Shown here: positions 29,560 to 39,559 of the stretch, piece by piece | Position numbering within the stretch: position 1 is the stretch's first letter | Layout of the letters: each line of letters opens with the position of its first letter | Origin: CAVWQV01 sp963757115 | GTDB taxonomy: Bacteria > Pseudomonadota > Alphaproteobacteria > Acetobacterales > Acetobacteraceae | Direction: 5' to 3' | NCBI GenBank assembly: GCA_963757115.1 | Contig: CAVWQV010000008.1 | Span: 62,001 to 126,000 of the forward strand | DNA length: 64,000 nt | The notes under the pieces: model-generated | Seen by the model: only the letters and a program-made list of their open reading frames with translations | Told to the model about the DNA's origin: nothing | Database searches by the model: none | Translations under genes and position numbers: made by a program

Positions 29560-30417
29560 ATGTTCGCCGCAATGTTGAACGCCATCCCCGGCTTCGCCTA
29601 TGCCCTCCCGGTCATCGCCATCATCGCCTTCTTCCTGATCGGAGCGACGGTCAAGGTACTACGGGAATACGAGCGGGCGGTCGTCTTCAAGCTCGGCCGC
29701 TTTCAGAAGGTGAAGGGCCCCGGCCTCGTGCTGCTGCTGCCCTTTATCCAGGAGATGGTCCGCGTGGACCTGCGCATCCAGGTCATCGAAATCCCGAGCC
29801 AGGACGTGATCTCCCGCGACAACGTGTCGATGAAGGTCGATGCAGTGCTCTACTTCAACGTCGTCGATCCCGAGCGGGCGATCATCAAGGTGCAGAACTT
29901 CCGGCCCGCAACCAACATGCTCGCGCAGACCACGCTCCGCGCTGTCCTGGGGCAGCACGAGCTCGATGAGATGCTGTCGGAACGCAAGAAGCTCAGCGCC
30001 GACGTGCAGGAGATACTCGACACGCAGACCGAGACGTGGGGCATCAAGGTGAGCAACGTCGAGATCCGCACGGTGGAGCTGACCGACAACATGGTCCGCG
30101 CCATTGCCAAGCAGGCGGAGGCGGAGCGCGACCGCCGGGCCAAGATCATCCACGCGGAAGCCGAGTTCCAGGCCTCGCAAACGTTGGTCGACGCAGCCAA
30201 GATCCTCGGCAGCATCCCGGCCGCCATGCAGCTGCGCTACCTGCAGACCCTGACCGAGATCGGCGCCGAGCAGAACTCGACCGTCGTCTTCCCGATGCCG
30301 ATCGACATTATGAAGCCGTTCATGGATATGATCGAGAAGGCTGGCAAGACAGCCGTGTTACCGAAAGGATTGATCCCCACGCTGCCCGCGCGGTCGCCGG
30401 TAGAGGCTGCTGAATGA
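29560..30417 (+). CDS. Slipin (stomatin/SPFH-band 7 family membrane protein)
   Basis: Protein of 285 aa with one N-terminal membrane hairpin (FAYALPVIAIIAFFLIGATV) followed by the SPFH domain (REYERAVVFKLGRFQKVKGP, then VDLRIQVIEIPSQDVISRDN) and a C-terminal helical oligomerisation region (ELTDNMVRAIAKQAEAERDR, then AKILGSIPAAMQLRYLQ). Slipins scaffold membrane microdomains; many bacterial slipins sit next to a NfeD protease partner, which is not seen here. The ATG at 29560 follows GAAAGAGG. It is divergent from tpiA across a region with a copy of the shared motif. Its last 98 bp overlap the 3-prime end of the convergent GH65 gene. Confidence 0.9.
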   Translation: MFAAMLNAIPGFAYALPVIAIIAFFLIGATVKVLREYERAVVFKLGRFQKVKGPGLVLLLPFIQEMVRVDLRIQVIEIPSQDVISRDNVSMKVDAVLYFNVVDPERAIIKVQNFRPATNMLAQTTLRAVLGQHELDEMLSERKKLSADVQEILDTQTETWGIKVSNVEIRTVELTDNMVRAIAKQAEAERDRRAKIIHAEAEFQASQTLVDAAKILGSIPAAMQLRYLQTLTEIGAEQNSTVVFPMPIDIMKPFMDMIEKAGKTAVLPKGLIPTLPARSPVEAAE

Positions 30418-32788
30418 CGCATGACGGCGGATTATCGCTACCGGGCTTCTGCAGATCCCTGAGATCCCTCAACCATGCCCTGTGGTCGCGAAGGCGGAGC
30501 TGAAGGCTGCTATCGCGGCTGATCGTGTGCGGTAGGCCTTGGACGACGAGCGTCATCGGTTCGCCACTCTCCAATGAGGCCGTGAAGCCCTGCTCAGCTT
30601 GGTCGACGCGGACCCTGAGCAGGCGGCCGCGCCACTGGCAAGCGAACTCCAGGCTCGACCAGCCGGCTGGCAGCTGCGGGTCGATCGCCAGGGCGTCGGG
30701 AAGGAGTGTCAAGCCGGCGAAGCCAAGCACCGTGATCATCCAGACGCCACCGAGCGCTGCGATATGCACGCCGCCGTCGATGGCGGCGTGCGTGTCGGCC
30801 AGATCGATCGCCGAGGTCTCGCGCAGGAAGCCCAATGCCATCTCGGATCGGCCCAGCCTTGCCGCGACCAGCCCGTGCATGGCCCGGCTCAGCGAGCTGC
30901 CGTGGCTGCAGCGAGGCGCGTAATAGGCGAAGTTGGCCGCACCGGTGTCCCCGGCGAACTCCTCAGGCAGCAATCCCAGCAACGCCACAACGTCCGCCTG
31001 CTTGACGATCTGCGATTTCTCGGTCCGCTCCCGCCCCAGCACGACATCCATCGGCACGGACCGGCCCGCGTAGCTCGCGAGATCTATGGGTTCGAGACCG
31101 AAATAGCCGTCGAATTGCTCGAAGAGGCCCGTCGAGCGGTCGAGCCCGGTCGCCATTCCTTCGGCAACCGTCTGCCACTGCTCCATCTCGCGATCACCCA
31201 GGTCCAGGCGGGCGGACAGGTCGGCCCACGTGCCGGGCCAGCGCTCGCGCACCAGGGCCGCAACCTCAACCGCACGCCGGATGGTCCAACGCGCCATGAC
31301 ATTGGTGAATGCATTGTCATCGACGGTCTCATGGTACTCGTCCGGCCCGGTCACGCCACGGATGTGGCGCAGGCCGTCCGCCTCAAGCTCCGCCCGGCTG
31401 GCCCAGAACCGCCCTGCCTCGAGCAGGATCTCGGCGCCCGCGTCCCGCAGGAAGCCCTCGTCGCCGGTCGCCTGCCAATAGTGCCAAACGGCGTAGGCCA
31501 CGTCCGCGGTGATATGCTGTTCCTGCTTGCCGCACAGGATCTGCACCACCTTCCGGTCGGGGCCGATCGCCTGCTCGGGCGTTGTCTCGGCACCCGTGTC
31601 CGCCGACTCCCAGGCGAACATGGCGCCGCGCCATCCCATGCGGGCCGCTTTCGCCCGGGCCGCGGGCAAGGTGCCGAAGCGATACATCAGCATGGCCCGG
31701 GCAGCTGCCGGCCAGGTAAGGCAGTAGAACGGCAGCAAGTAGATTTCCGTGTCCCAGAACACGTGCCCCATGTAGTCGGGTCCGGTCAGCGCCCGGGCGG
31801 CGATCGACACCGTTGGGTCGCCAGGGTTGGCCGCCCCGTTAAGATGATAGGCGGCGAACCGAAGCGCCTGCTCGGCGGCAGGGTCGCCGGTGATGGAAAT
31901 GGCGGAACACCGCCAGCGATCGGCCCAGGCTTCGCCATGCGCATCGAGCACACGGCGCCAGCCCATGCTGCGGGATGCGTCCAGCTTGCCCCGGACCTCG
32001 CACCCCGGGTCGTCCGCCGCGGCGTCGCCTCGCGCCACGGCGACCATGCGCTCGAAACACGCGATCTGGCCCGGGCGCGTCCGCCAGCTCCAGACCGACT
32101 GGAACGGACCCGGCTGACCCGGCGTCAGCATATCGCCATCGAGCCGCAACGAGGATGCCGAGGCCATGGCGATGCGCTTGCCCGTCGCCCGTGTGCGCCA
32201 CACCCCGAGATCCCGTTCGATCCGGTCGGCATCCAGGCCGAAATCTACGTCCTCGAATGACGCCGAGAGCGAAACATCAAATTCGCCCTCCTCGACCTCC
32301 ATCTGGATCAGTTGCAGCCCGATTGCCCGCTCGCTCAAGGAGACGAGGCGCAGCATCCGCAGGCGGACCACGAGCCCGGGCATGGCGAGGAGGCGGTCGC
32401 CCGACAGCAAGGCGCCACGCCGCAGGTCGAGTGTCCGGTAATGGGACGACACGTCCTCGGGATGCAGGACGGCCCGCCCGCCCGGTGCCGCGACGTCCAC
32501 CCGCAGCCAGTCGGCGACGGGAATCAAAGCCGGGATGGGCTGCTCGGAGCCCCTTACGTCGAACAAGCCGGCGACGTAGGTGCATGGCGGCACCAGGCCG
32601 GTCGGCCCCCGGTTGACGGCGCGGGCGCCGCGGATGCCGAGGAAGCCGTTGCTGACGGCGAAGCGGGACTGGCGGCTGCCGTCGCGAAGCGGGTCGAACC
32701 CGTGCTGTTCGATGACCCAGGCAGGGTCGGCCGTCGGCTGCAGCGCACTGTCCATCGTGCGTGGGCCAGAAACCTTGGGCGCGTTCAT
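30320..32788 (-). CDS. Glycoside hydrolase family 65 phosphorylase (trehalose/maltose/kojibiose type)
   Basis: Inverting disaccharide phosphorylase family of about 780 aa; here 822 aa. The N-terminal beta-sandwich starts with FAVSNGFLGIRGARAVNRG. The (alpha/alpha)6 barrel has GHVFWDTEIYLLPF, the general acid Glu in GVTGPDEYHETVDDNAFTN, the KQADVV segment, and the phosphate-binding CSHGSSLSRAMH. These match phosphorylases, which give beta-glucose 1-phosphate plus glucose. The gene starts as ATGA over the stop of the beta-phosphoglucomutase-like gene, its expected metabolic partner. The C-terminal 40 residues after the sandwich domain have no family match and run over the slipin gene, so the true stop may be earlier if an indel is present there. 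Confidence 0.88.
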   Translation of the reverse strand: MNAPKVSGPRTMDSALQPTADPAWVIEQHGFDPLRDGSRQSRFAVSNGFLGIRGARAVNRGPTGLVPPCTYVAGLFDVRGSEQPIPALIPVADWLRVDVAAPGGRAVLHPEDVSSHYRTLDLRRGALLSGDRLLAMPGLVVRLRMLRLVSLSERAIGLQLIQMEVEEGEFDVSLSASFEDVDFGLDADRIERDLGVWRTRATGKRIAMASASSLRLDGDMLTPGQPGPFQSVWSWRTRPGQIACFERMVAVARGDAAADDPGCEVRGKLDASRSMGWRRVLDAHGEAWADRWRCSAISITGDPAAEQALRFAAYHLNGAANPGDPTVSIAARALTGPDYMGHVFWDTEIYLLPFYCLTWPAAARAMLMYRFGTLPAARAKAARMGWRGAMFAWESADTGAETTPEQAIGPDRKVVQILCGKQEQHITADVAYAVWHYWQATGDEGFLRDAGAEILLEAGRFWASRAELEADGLRHIRGVTGPDEYHETVDDNAFTNVMARWTIRRAVEVAALVRERWPGTWADLSARLDLGDREMEQWQTVAEGMATGLDRSTGLFEQFDGYFGLEPIDLASYAGRSVPMDVVLGRERTEKSQIVKQADVVALLGLLPEEFAGDTGAANFAYYAPRCSHGSSLSRAMHGLVAARLGRSEMALGFLRETSAIDLADTHAAIDGGVHIAALGGVWMITVLGFAGLTLLPDALAIDPQLPAGWSSLEFACQWRGRLLRVRVDQAEQGFTASLESGEPMTLVVQGLPHTISRDSSLQLRLRDHRAWLRDLRDLQKPGSDNPPSCVIQQPLPATARAAWGSILSVTRLSCQPSRSYP

Positions 32789-33546
32789 GCTGGCCGCCGC
32801 GCCAGACGCCCGTGGGCAAGCTCATCCGTCGCGACCTCGTCGAGGCTGGCGACGACCAGCGTGGCGTCCTGCGCCCGCAGCAGGGCCGCATCGCCCAGCC
32901 GTGCCACGCCAAGCCCCGCCATGCCGCCGGCGCGGGCGGCCTGTATGCCGGCGGGGGCGTCCTCGGCCACGAAGCAGCGTGCCGGCAGCATCTTCAGTTC
33001 CGCCGCGGCCAGCAGGAAGATCTCGGGGTCGGGCTTGCCGGCGCGCAGGTCCCGTCCGCAGACGTTGACGCCGAACGCGTCGTGCAGGCTGCTGCCGTCG
33101 GCAAGCTGGACCTTTTGCAGCATCGCGTTGGCGTTCTTCGATGACGAGGCGACCGCCATCGGCCATCCGAGCACCCTCAACGCCTGCACGAAGCGGAGCG
33201 CGTCCGGGAACGCCGCGATGCTGCCGCCATGGATCAGCTCCTCCAACCGGGCCTGCTTGCGCGCCGCATAGGCCGCCACCTGCCGGCCGGCATCGGGCAC
33301 TCCCAAGGCCTCCAGGGCGGCGCGGGCGCCGGGGAGGCGCGGCTTGCCGGCGACATGGGCCTGATACAGCGCCGTGGTGAAGCGAGCGGGGTCGGCGAGG
33401 CCAACCAACGCCTCTCGCCAGGCCCGTTCATGCGGCGAGGCGAGCAGCACGCCATCGACGTCGAAGATGGCCGCGGCCAGGAGTTGAGGCTGATCCGCGG
33501 CCATGCCCGGAGGGGAAACAGCGCCAGGCGAAAGAACCAGGTTCAT
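32785..33546 (-). CDS. HAD hydrolase, beta-phosphoglucomutase-like
   Basis: Protein of 253 aa. The HAD nucleophile motif AAIFDVDGVLLASP is followed by a helical cap (LPGARAALEALGVPDAGRQ), the motif II Ser/Thr region MAVASSSKNANAMLQKVQL, and the Lys and acidic motif in DLRAGKPDPEIFLLAAAEL and CFVAEDAPAGIQAA. This is the beta-PGM pattern. It would convert beta-glucose 1-phosphate, produced by the adjoining GH65 enzyme, to glucose 6-phosphate for glycolysis or the phosphoketolase route. The ATG at 33546 has GAAGGA ten bases upstream and is chosen over an upstream in-frame extension that has no family similarity. Confidence 0.88.
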   Translation of the reverse strand: MNLVLSPGAVSPPGMAADQPQLLAAAIFDVDGVLLASPHERAWREALVGLADPARFTTALYQAHVAGKPRLPGARAALEALGVPDAGRQVAAYAARKQARLEELIHGGSIAAFPDALRFVQALRVLGWPMAVASSSKNANAMLQKVQLADGSSLHDAFGVNVCGRDLRAGKPDPEIFLLAAAELKMLPARCFVAEDAPAGIQAARAGGMAGLGVARLGDAALLRAQDATLVVASLDEVATDELAHGRLARRPA

Positions 33547-33694
33547 TCTACAAGTTCCTTCGCCGCTTTTGCCCAAGGGTCGATCGCCGAGCCTCGCCAA
33601 CGCCGAAAGCACGGTGAGGCACGACCCGTCTGCCTCCGTGCCGATCGTGGCAAACAGGAAGCCGTTGAACCCCAACCTGTCGAGAGCGAAGACA

Positions 33695-34081
33695 TTACGG
33701 TTGGGGATGAGCCGATCCTCCCCCGAGTGCCGCAATCTGCCCGGCGACGCTCTCCAGCGCCGCCGTGAGGCCAACCGTCCCGAACGGTTTATACAGCACG
33801 GTTGCTTGCGGCGGGATGATCTGCCGCGGACCGCCGGTGATGAAGATATGCGGCATGGCAGTGCGCCGAAGTATGGCATCCATGGCCGATACTCCGCTGC
33901 CTGCCTGCAGGTAAGCGTCAACGATCATGAGGTCGGGGGCGTGCCGCGCGGCCGCGTCGATGGCCTCGAACTCCGTTCTTGCGGTGCCGCAGACGTCGTG
34001 TCCCAGCTCGGTCAGCACTTGAGCGATAAGAGCGCTGATAACGGCATCATCCTCGACCAGCAGGATGCGGAGTCGCCTCAT
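33695..34081 (-). CDS. Single-domain response regulator (CheY-like)
   Basis: Receiver domain of 128 aa with no output domain. The acidic pocket is in RILLVEDDAVIS, the phospho-acceptor Asp in DLMIVDAYLQAG, the switch Thr in HIFITGG and the Lys in VLYKPFG. It probably passes a phosphoryl group within a relay, with the large kinase encoded divergently as a natural partner. The start faces the 323-bp region that also holds the kinase promoter and the fourth copy of the shared motif. Confidence 0.85.
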   Translation of the reverse strand: MRRLRILLVEDDAVISALIAQVLTELGHDVCGTARTEFEAIDAAARHAPDLMIVDAYLQAGSGVSAMDAILRRTAMPHIFITGGPRQIIPPQATVLYKPFGTVGLTAALESVAGQIAALGGGSAHPQP

Positions 34082-34302
34082 GGGGTTTCATCATCGCCCC
34101 GGCCGCCCTCATTGACCCAAGCGTTGATTTCTTCCGCAAGCAGGGTCTGCGTTCGCTCGTTCCCAGCCGGCACCGAGCGCGACGGCGGCCACGATCGCAC
34201 ATGGCCGGAAACGGCAGCCGATCGGGTTCGTGAGTAGCGTTGGTCGGAGTCCGGCGAGGCCATACCGCCCCAATAACGGTATCGGTGGTGGCCTGGCAGG
34301 GA

Positions 34303-34316
34303 CGGAAACTACTCAG
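34303..34316 (+). promoter_or_regulatory. Shared 14-bp motif, copy 4 (between response regulator and kinase genes)
   Basis: CGGAAACTACTCAG, identical to copy 1, about 88 bp upstream of the large kinase start and 220 bp from the response regulator start. If the kinase's own LuxR-type domain binds it, this would be autoregulation. Confidence 0.6.
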
Positions 34317-34404
34317 AGGGCAGATACCTGGCGAGAAACGATCAGCCGCCACGCGGACGTGCTACGGTCTGCCGTGCGAGCCTTAACAGCACCGGAAGGC
34401 CGCG

Positions 34405-37400
34405 ATGTCTCAGCTCTTGCCTCAGCCAATCCAATTACCGCGTGCAACCGCTGCTCCCATGCCGGAGCCAAGCGGGCTGGCCGTCATTGGCATCGGCGCT
34501 TCTGCGGGCGGGCTTGAAGCGGCCACCCAGTTGATCGAGGCATGGCCGGCGGACACCGGAATGGCCTTCATCCTCGTCCAGCACCTTGACCCAAGCAGCG
34601 ACAGCATGATGGCGGCTTTGCTGGCCCCGCACACCGCGCTCGTTGTTTGCGAGGCGGCGGAAGGCATGCCGGTCATGCCCGGGCACCTGTACGTCATGCC
34701 GCCAGGGGCCTACCTGTCCGTCGGGAGGGGCGTGCTGCACCTGACCAGCCCTCCTGTGCGCCAGGGCGCCCGCATGCCGTTCGACTTCCTGCTTCACTCG
34801 CTCGCCCGCCACTATGGCGAGCGCGCTGCCTGCGTCGTGCTGTCCGGAACCGGGACGGATGGCAGTGCCGGCTTATGTTCCATCAAGGCGCACGGCGGTG
34901 TGGTGGCCGTGCAGGACCCGGCGGAGGCGGGCTATGACGGCATGCCCCGCAGTGCGATCGAGACCGGCATGGCGGATTTTGTGCTGCCGTTGGCCGGCAT
35001 TCCCGCCGCGTTGTCCGCCTATCGTGTTCCCTTCGCCGGCTCGGCGGACAGCGAGGGGGCTGGCGCGCACCCCGGCGAGGTGAGTGTCCGAAGCCTGCCG
35101 AACATCCTTGACCTGCTGCGGGTCGAGACGGGCCACGACTTCGCACTCTACAAATCCGGCACCCTGGGACGCCGGATCGGCCGGCGTATGGCGCTGGCCG
35201 GTCTTCGGTCAACCGACATGGGCCGATACCATGCCATGCTGCAGGCCGATCGCGCCGAACTGGATGCGCTGGCGGGCGACCTGCTGATCCACGTCACCAG
35301 CTTCTTCCGGGATCCGGCCGTGTTCGACGCCTTGGCACGGACGACCATCCCGGATCTGGTCAAGGCCCATCAAATCGGCCAGCCATTGCGCGTCTGGGTT
35401 GCTGGGTGCAGCACCGGCGAGGAAACCTATTCGCTCGCCATTCTGTTCCTTGAACAGATCGAGGCCGCGGAGCGCCCGATCAAGCTGCAGGTGTTCGCGT
35501 CCGACGTCGATGCCGAGGCAATCACAGCCGCCCGGGATGGCGCCTATCCTGCCGCGATCGAGGAGGTCGTCTCGCCGGAGCGCCTGGCGCGCTTCTTCGT
35601 GCGGGAGAACGCCGGATGGCGCGCGGCCCCGGATCTGCGCGCCGCCATCGTGTTCACGGTGCAGGACGTCCTGGCCGATCCGCCGTTCTCCCATCTCGAC
35701 ATGGTGTCGTGCCGCAACCTGCTCATCTACCTGCGTCCGGATGCTCAGGCCCGCGTGATCGATGCGTTCCATTTCGCCTTGCGCGATGGCGGTATCCTGC
35801 TGCTCGGCAGCGCCGAAAGCCCGCTCGGGGCCGACGGCCGGTTCGAGGCCGCCGCCAAGGCCGAGCGCATCTACCGGCGCATCGGACGTAGCTCAATGAG
35901 CAGGCCGGGACGACCGGCCCGGCCTGCGGGCACGGCCCTGGTCCGGCCCGGGGAGGAAAGACGGGTCCGGCAGGCAGCGGCGCCGGCAGCGCTCCTGCGC
36001 CCGGCCGCCTTGGCCGAACTCGGCCGGCGGCTGGTGATGGAGGCCTATGCTCCCGCCTCTGTCCTGGTCGACACGGCGAACACGGTGCTGTTCTCGCTTG
36101 GCCCGACGGACCGCTATCTCCGCCTGCCGCCGGGTCATGCCACCCACGACTTGCTGGCGATGGCGCGGTCCGGCTTGCGGGGGAAACTGCGCGCGGCCCT
36201 TCAGAGGGCGCGGGATGGCAAGGTCAAGGTGTTGGATTCGGGCCTGGTGGTCGGCGACGACGGGAGCCGGCCGTTCAGCCTCGCCGTGCATCCCGTGGTG
36301 GACGCGGGCGAGCAGATGCTGCTGGTCAGCTTCCTGGACGCGGACCGGCCGGAACGCGGCGACAGCATTCCGCTGTCGCCAGGCCAGGCCTCCCGCGTGG
36401 CCGAGCTTGAGCGTGAGCTGGACGCGACCCGGACTGAGCTGCAGGGGACGGTGCGGGACCTGGAACTCTCAGGGGAGGAGCAGCGCGCGGTCAACGAGGA
36501 GGCGTTGTCGGTCAACGAGGAATACCAGTCCACCAACGAGGAGATGGTCGCCTCCAAGGAGGAGTTGCAGTCGCTCAACGAGGAACTGACGGCGGTGAAC
36601 AGCCAGTTGCAGGAGACGCTTGAGCGCCAGCGTACGACATCCGACGACCTGCAGAACGTGCTGTACAGCACCAACGTCGCGACCCTGTTCCTCGACCTGG
36701 ACGGCCGCATCCGGTTCTTCACCCCCGCCATCAAGGCGCTGTTCGCCATCATCCCGAGCGACGTGGGCCGCAAGCTGACGGATTTTGCCGCGGTGACGCC
36801 GGACGGCGCGCTGACCAGCGATGTGAAAGCCGTGCAGGACCGGCTGGAGCCGTTAGAGCGGGAAATCGAGGCCGCGGATGGCACTTGGTTCCGCCGCCGC
36901 ATCCTGCCCTACCGTACAGGCGCTGGCCGTGTGGAGGGGGTCGTGATCACCTTCACCGATATCACGGCGCGCAAGGCCGCAGGCCGGGCGCTGGAGGCCG
37001 CCAAGATGGAAGCGGAAGCGGCCAACGCCGCGAAATCGCGCTTCCTGGCCGTTGCCAGCCATGACCTGCGCCAGCCGCTGCAAACGCTTGCCCTGCTTCA
37101 AGCCCTCCTCGCCGAGACCGTCACGGGCGAGAAGGCGAAGGGTCTGGTCGCCCGGCAAAACACCACGTTGAGCACGGTGACGGGCATGCTGGACACCCTG
37201 CTCGACATCAACGAGATCGAGGCGGGCGCGGTGCAGCCGGATGTCTCGGTTTTTGCCATCCAAGACCTGCTGGAACGCTTGCGCGGCGAATTCACCTACC
37301 ATGCGGAGGCAAAAGCCATTCAGCTGCGGGTCGTCCCCTGCGGGCAGCAGGTGCGGAGCGACCCGAAGCTGTTGGAGCAGATGATCCGCAACGTGTTGTC

Positions 37401-38740
37401 CAACGCGATCAAGTACACCTCGGAAGGTTGCGTCCTGCTCGGTTGTCGCAGGCACGGCGGCGCGCTCACGCGTGGAGGTCTGGGACACCGGCATCGGCAT
37501 TCAGGATGCCGACCTCGCGACGATCTTCGAAGAGCATTATCAGGTGGGGAACGCGGCGCGGCAGCGAAGCCGCGGCCTCGGCCTCGGGCTGTTCATCGTG
37601 AAGCGGCTGGGCGACCTGCTGGGCCACCCAGTACGGGTCTTCTCACGCTTCGGCCATGGCTCGGGGTTCTCGATCGAGTTGCCGCGGGTTGCCCGGGCTG
37701 CGGCAACGCATTCTCCAGCGGCTCGGCCAGAAATTCCCGGCAGCGGTGCCGTGCTCAGGATCCTGGTCGTGGAGGATGATTTTGACCTGGGAGAGATGCT
37801 TGGAGAGTTGCTCAGTAGCCAGGGTCACCAGGTCACGACAGCGCCGGATGGCGCGAGGGCGCTGGAGTGTGTGGCGCGCAGCATGCCCGACCTGATTCTG
37901 GCCGATTACAACCTTCCCGACGGCCCGAATGGGCTGGAGTTGGCGGCCGCTATTCGGGCGGCAGCCGGCCGAGCGCTGCCGGTGATCATCCTGACAGGAG
38001 ACATCTCCAGCGTCACATTGCGCGCCGTGGCCCAAGGGGGGTGCGCCCTGTTGAGCAAGCCGGTGGGCCTCCCCGAACTGCAGCAGGCTATTGCGCGCGT
38101 GTCGATGGCGCCAGACACCGGACAGCCCGTGATCTTCGTGGTGGACGACGATGACGGCGTGCGCGGCGCGATCATGGAGGTGCTGGAGAGTGACGGCCGG
38201 ACGGTCGCAGGCTTTCCCAGCGGTGAGGCATTCCTCCAGGCCTTTCGCCCCGGTGTCGCCGCCTGCCTGGTCATCGACGCGGCACTCCCCGGCGTGAGCG
38301 GCATCGACCTGCTGGAGCAACTGCGTGCTGCAGGCCATGCCCTGCCGGCCATCGTGATCACGGGGCAAAGCGACGTGCCGATGGCGATCCGCGCCATGAA
38401 AGCGGGCGCATCGGACTTCATCGAGAAGCCGGTGGACCGGCCGAGCCTGCTCGCCAGCGTCGCCCGCGCGCTGGAGCGCTCGCTCGACGCCGCCAAGCTC
38501 GCTGCTTGGCACGAGGCGGCGGCGGCACAGGTGGCAGGGCTCACGCCGCGGCAAAGGGAGATCATGGCCCTGGTGCTGGCTGGCCATCCCAGCAAGAACA
38601 TCGCAGCTGACCTCGGCATCAGCCAGCGGACGGTCGAAAATCACCGGGCGTCCATCATGCACAGGACGGGGGCGGCATCACTTCCCGCCTTGGCACGACT
38701 CGCTCTGGCGGCAAGTTCAACCGATCTGGTTGTGCAGTAA
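34405..38740 (+). CDS. Single-chain CheB-CheR-PAS-histidine kinase-REC-REC-LuxR signalling protein, one frameshift
   Basis: About 1440 aa after repair. Domains in order are CheB methylesterase (about 25-205: Ser in GIGASAGGLEAA, His in VQHLDPSSDS, Asp in SGTGTDGSAG); CheR methyltransferase (about 225-490: SAM motif WVAGCSTGEETYSLA); a coiled linker rich in NEE repeats (about 670-730); PAS (about 735-860); HisKA with phospho-His in AVASHDLRQPLQTLAL; HATPase (VWDTGIGIQDAD, RGLGLGLFIVKRL); a first receiver (RILVVEDDF, Asp in ADYNLPDG); a second receiver (IFVVDDDDGV, Asp in VIDAALPG); and a FixJ/LuxR helix-turn-helix (LTPRQREIMALVLAGHPSKN). One extra base at about 37467 breaks the frame just before the ATP-binding motif. 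The ATG at 34405 follows GGAAGG. The chain carries everything from input to DNA binding. All catalytic residues that I can locate are kept. Confidence 0.88.
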
Positions 38741-39029
38741 CACGGCCAAGCTCGAAGACCTCGTCTATGCGGCGCGCTCGGCGACGCCGCGCCGGACATG
38801 ACGCAGCCCGGTTGCGCCCGCCACGATCAGATCGTGTCCATGCCGATGAACAACCCATGCTCGCCGCGCCAGCACCGCGCGTCCAAGAAGCCGGCGAGGG
38901 CAACGGGATCAGCCAGCGGGCCGAAACCTGTCGAGGATCATGTTCCCTGATCGGTGCGGTAGAGGCCGCCCATCGTGCTCGCGCGGGACGACAGTCGCGC
39001 CGAGAACTCTCGAGAAATCTCCCCGATCC
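38741..39029. other. Intergenic segment, no gene seen
   Basis: Follows the large signalling gene and leads into an IS256-type remnant. Open frames on both strands have no convincing family pattern or start signals. Confidence 0.4.
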
Positions 39030-39190
39030 GCAAGACGTTCGGCCGCCCCACGCCGATCCAGCGCTGTCAGATATGCAAAGGCACGCAACATCCTGGAGCG
39101 GCTGCCCAAGCATTTGCATGCCGGGTGCGCGCGGCGCTGGGCCAGGCGGTGGGAGATGAGTGACGCCGAGAAGGCCGAGCGGCTGGATAA
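39030..39190 (+). pseudogene. Remnant of an IS256/Mutator-family transposase
   Basis: Short stretches recall the middle of IS256-type transposases: PIQRCQI, then in a second frame AKARNILERLPKHLHA, in the first again RVRAALGQA, and back to WEMSDAEKAERL. Order and spacing fit the family, with at least two frame changes inside 140 bp, so this is a decayed fragment. No inverted repeats were found around it. Confidence 0.55.
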
Positions 39191-39559
39191 TTCGACATAT
39201 CTGGTCACGGTCACGATGGAAATGATTCGCTAAGCGTCTTCGATGCGGGAGGCGCGGATGTCGGGTCAGCGAAGCTTCTTCGATGAGTCGTAGAGCGCTC
39301 TTTCGCCTGGGCCGCGCGGTGCCGTCGCCTAGTCCAGATTACGAGCTGTGCCACAACCCTCGCCGACCTGCACCTCGTCGCCTTCGTCTGCCTAATGCTC
39401 AGACAGGCCGCTCTATGGGCGGCAGGTTCACAACACGCTCCATCAAAATACACGACGCGAGAGAGACGTTGGCACCAAGCGTCCTGTCCGAAAGCTGACA
39501 GGGCGGTTGGGTGCAGGTTGCCGCATGCACGAAATCTCATTCTCACCTGTGAGGAAAAA
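39191..39559. other. Intergenic segment, no gene seen
   Basis: Between the transposase remnant and the HTH-type gene. The frames have the composition of non-coding high-GC DNA; no tRNA or terminator is recognised. Confidence 0.4.

Noticed and set aside
38655..39119. Minus-strand coding region downstream of the kinase gene
   Set aside because: Arg/Ser/Ala-rich composition of non-coding high-GC DNA; it overlaps the kinase gene end and an IS256-like fragment on the other strand.
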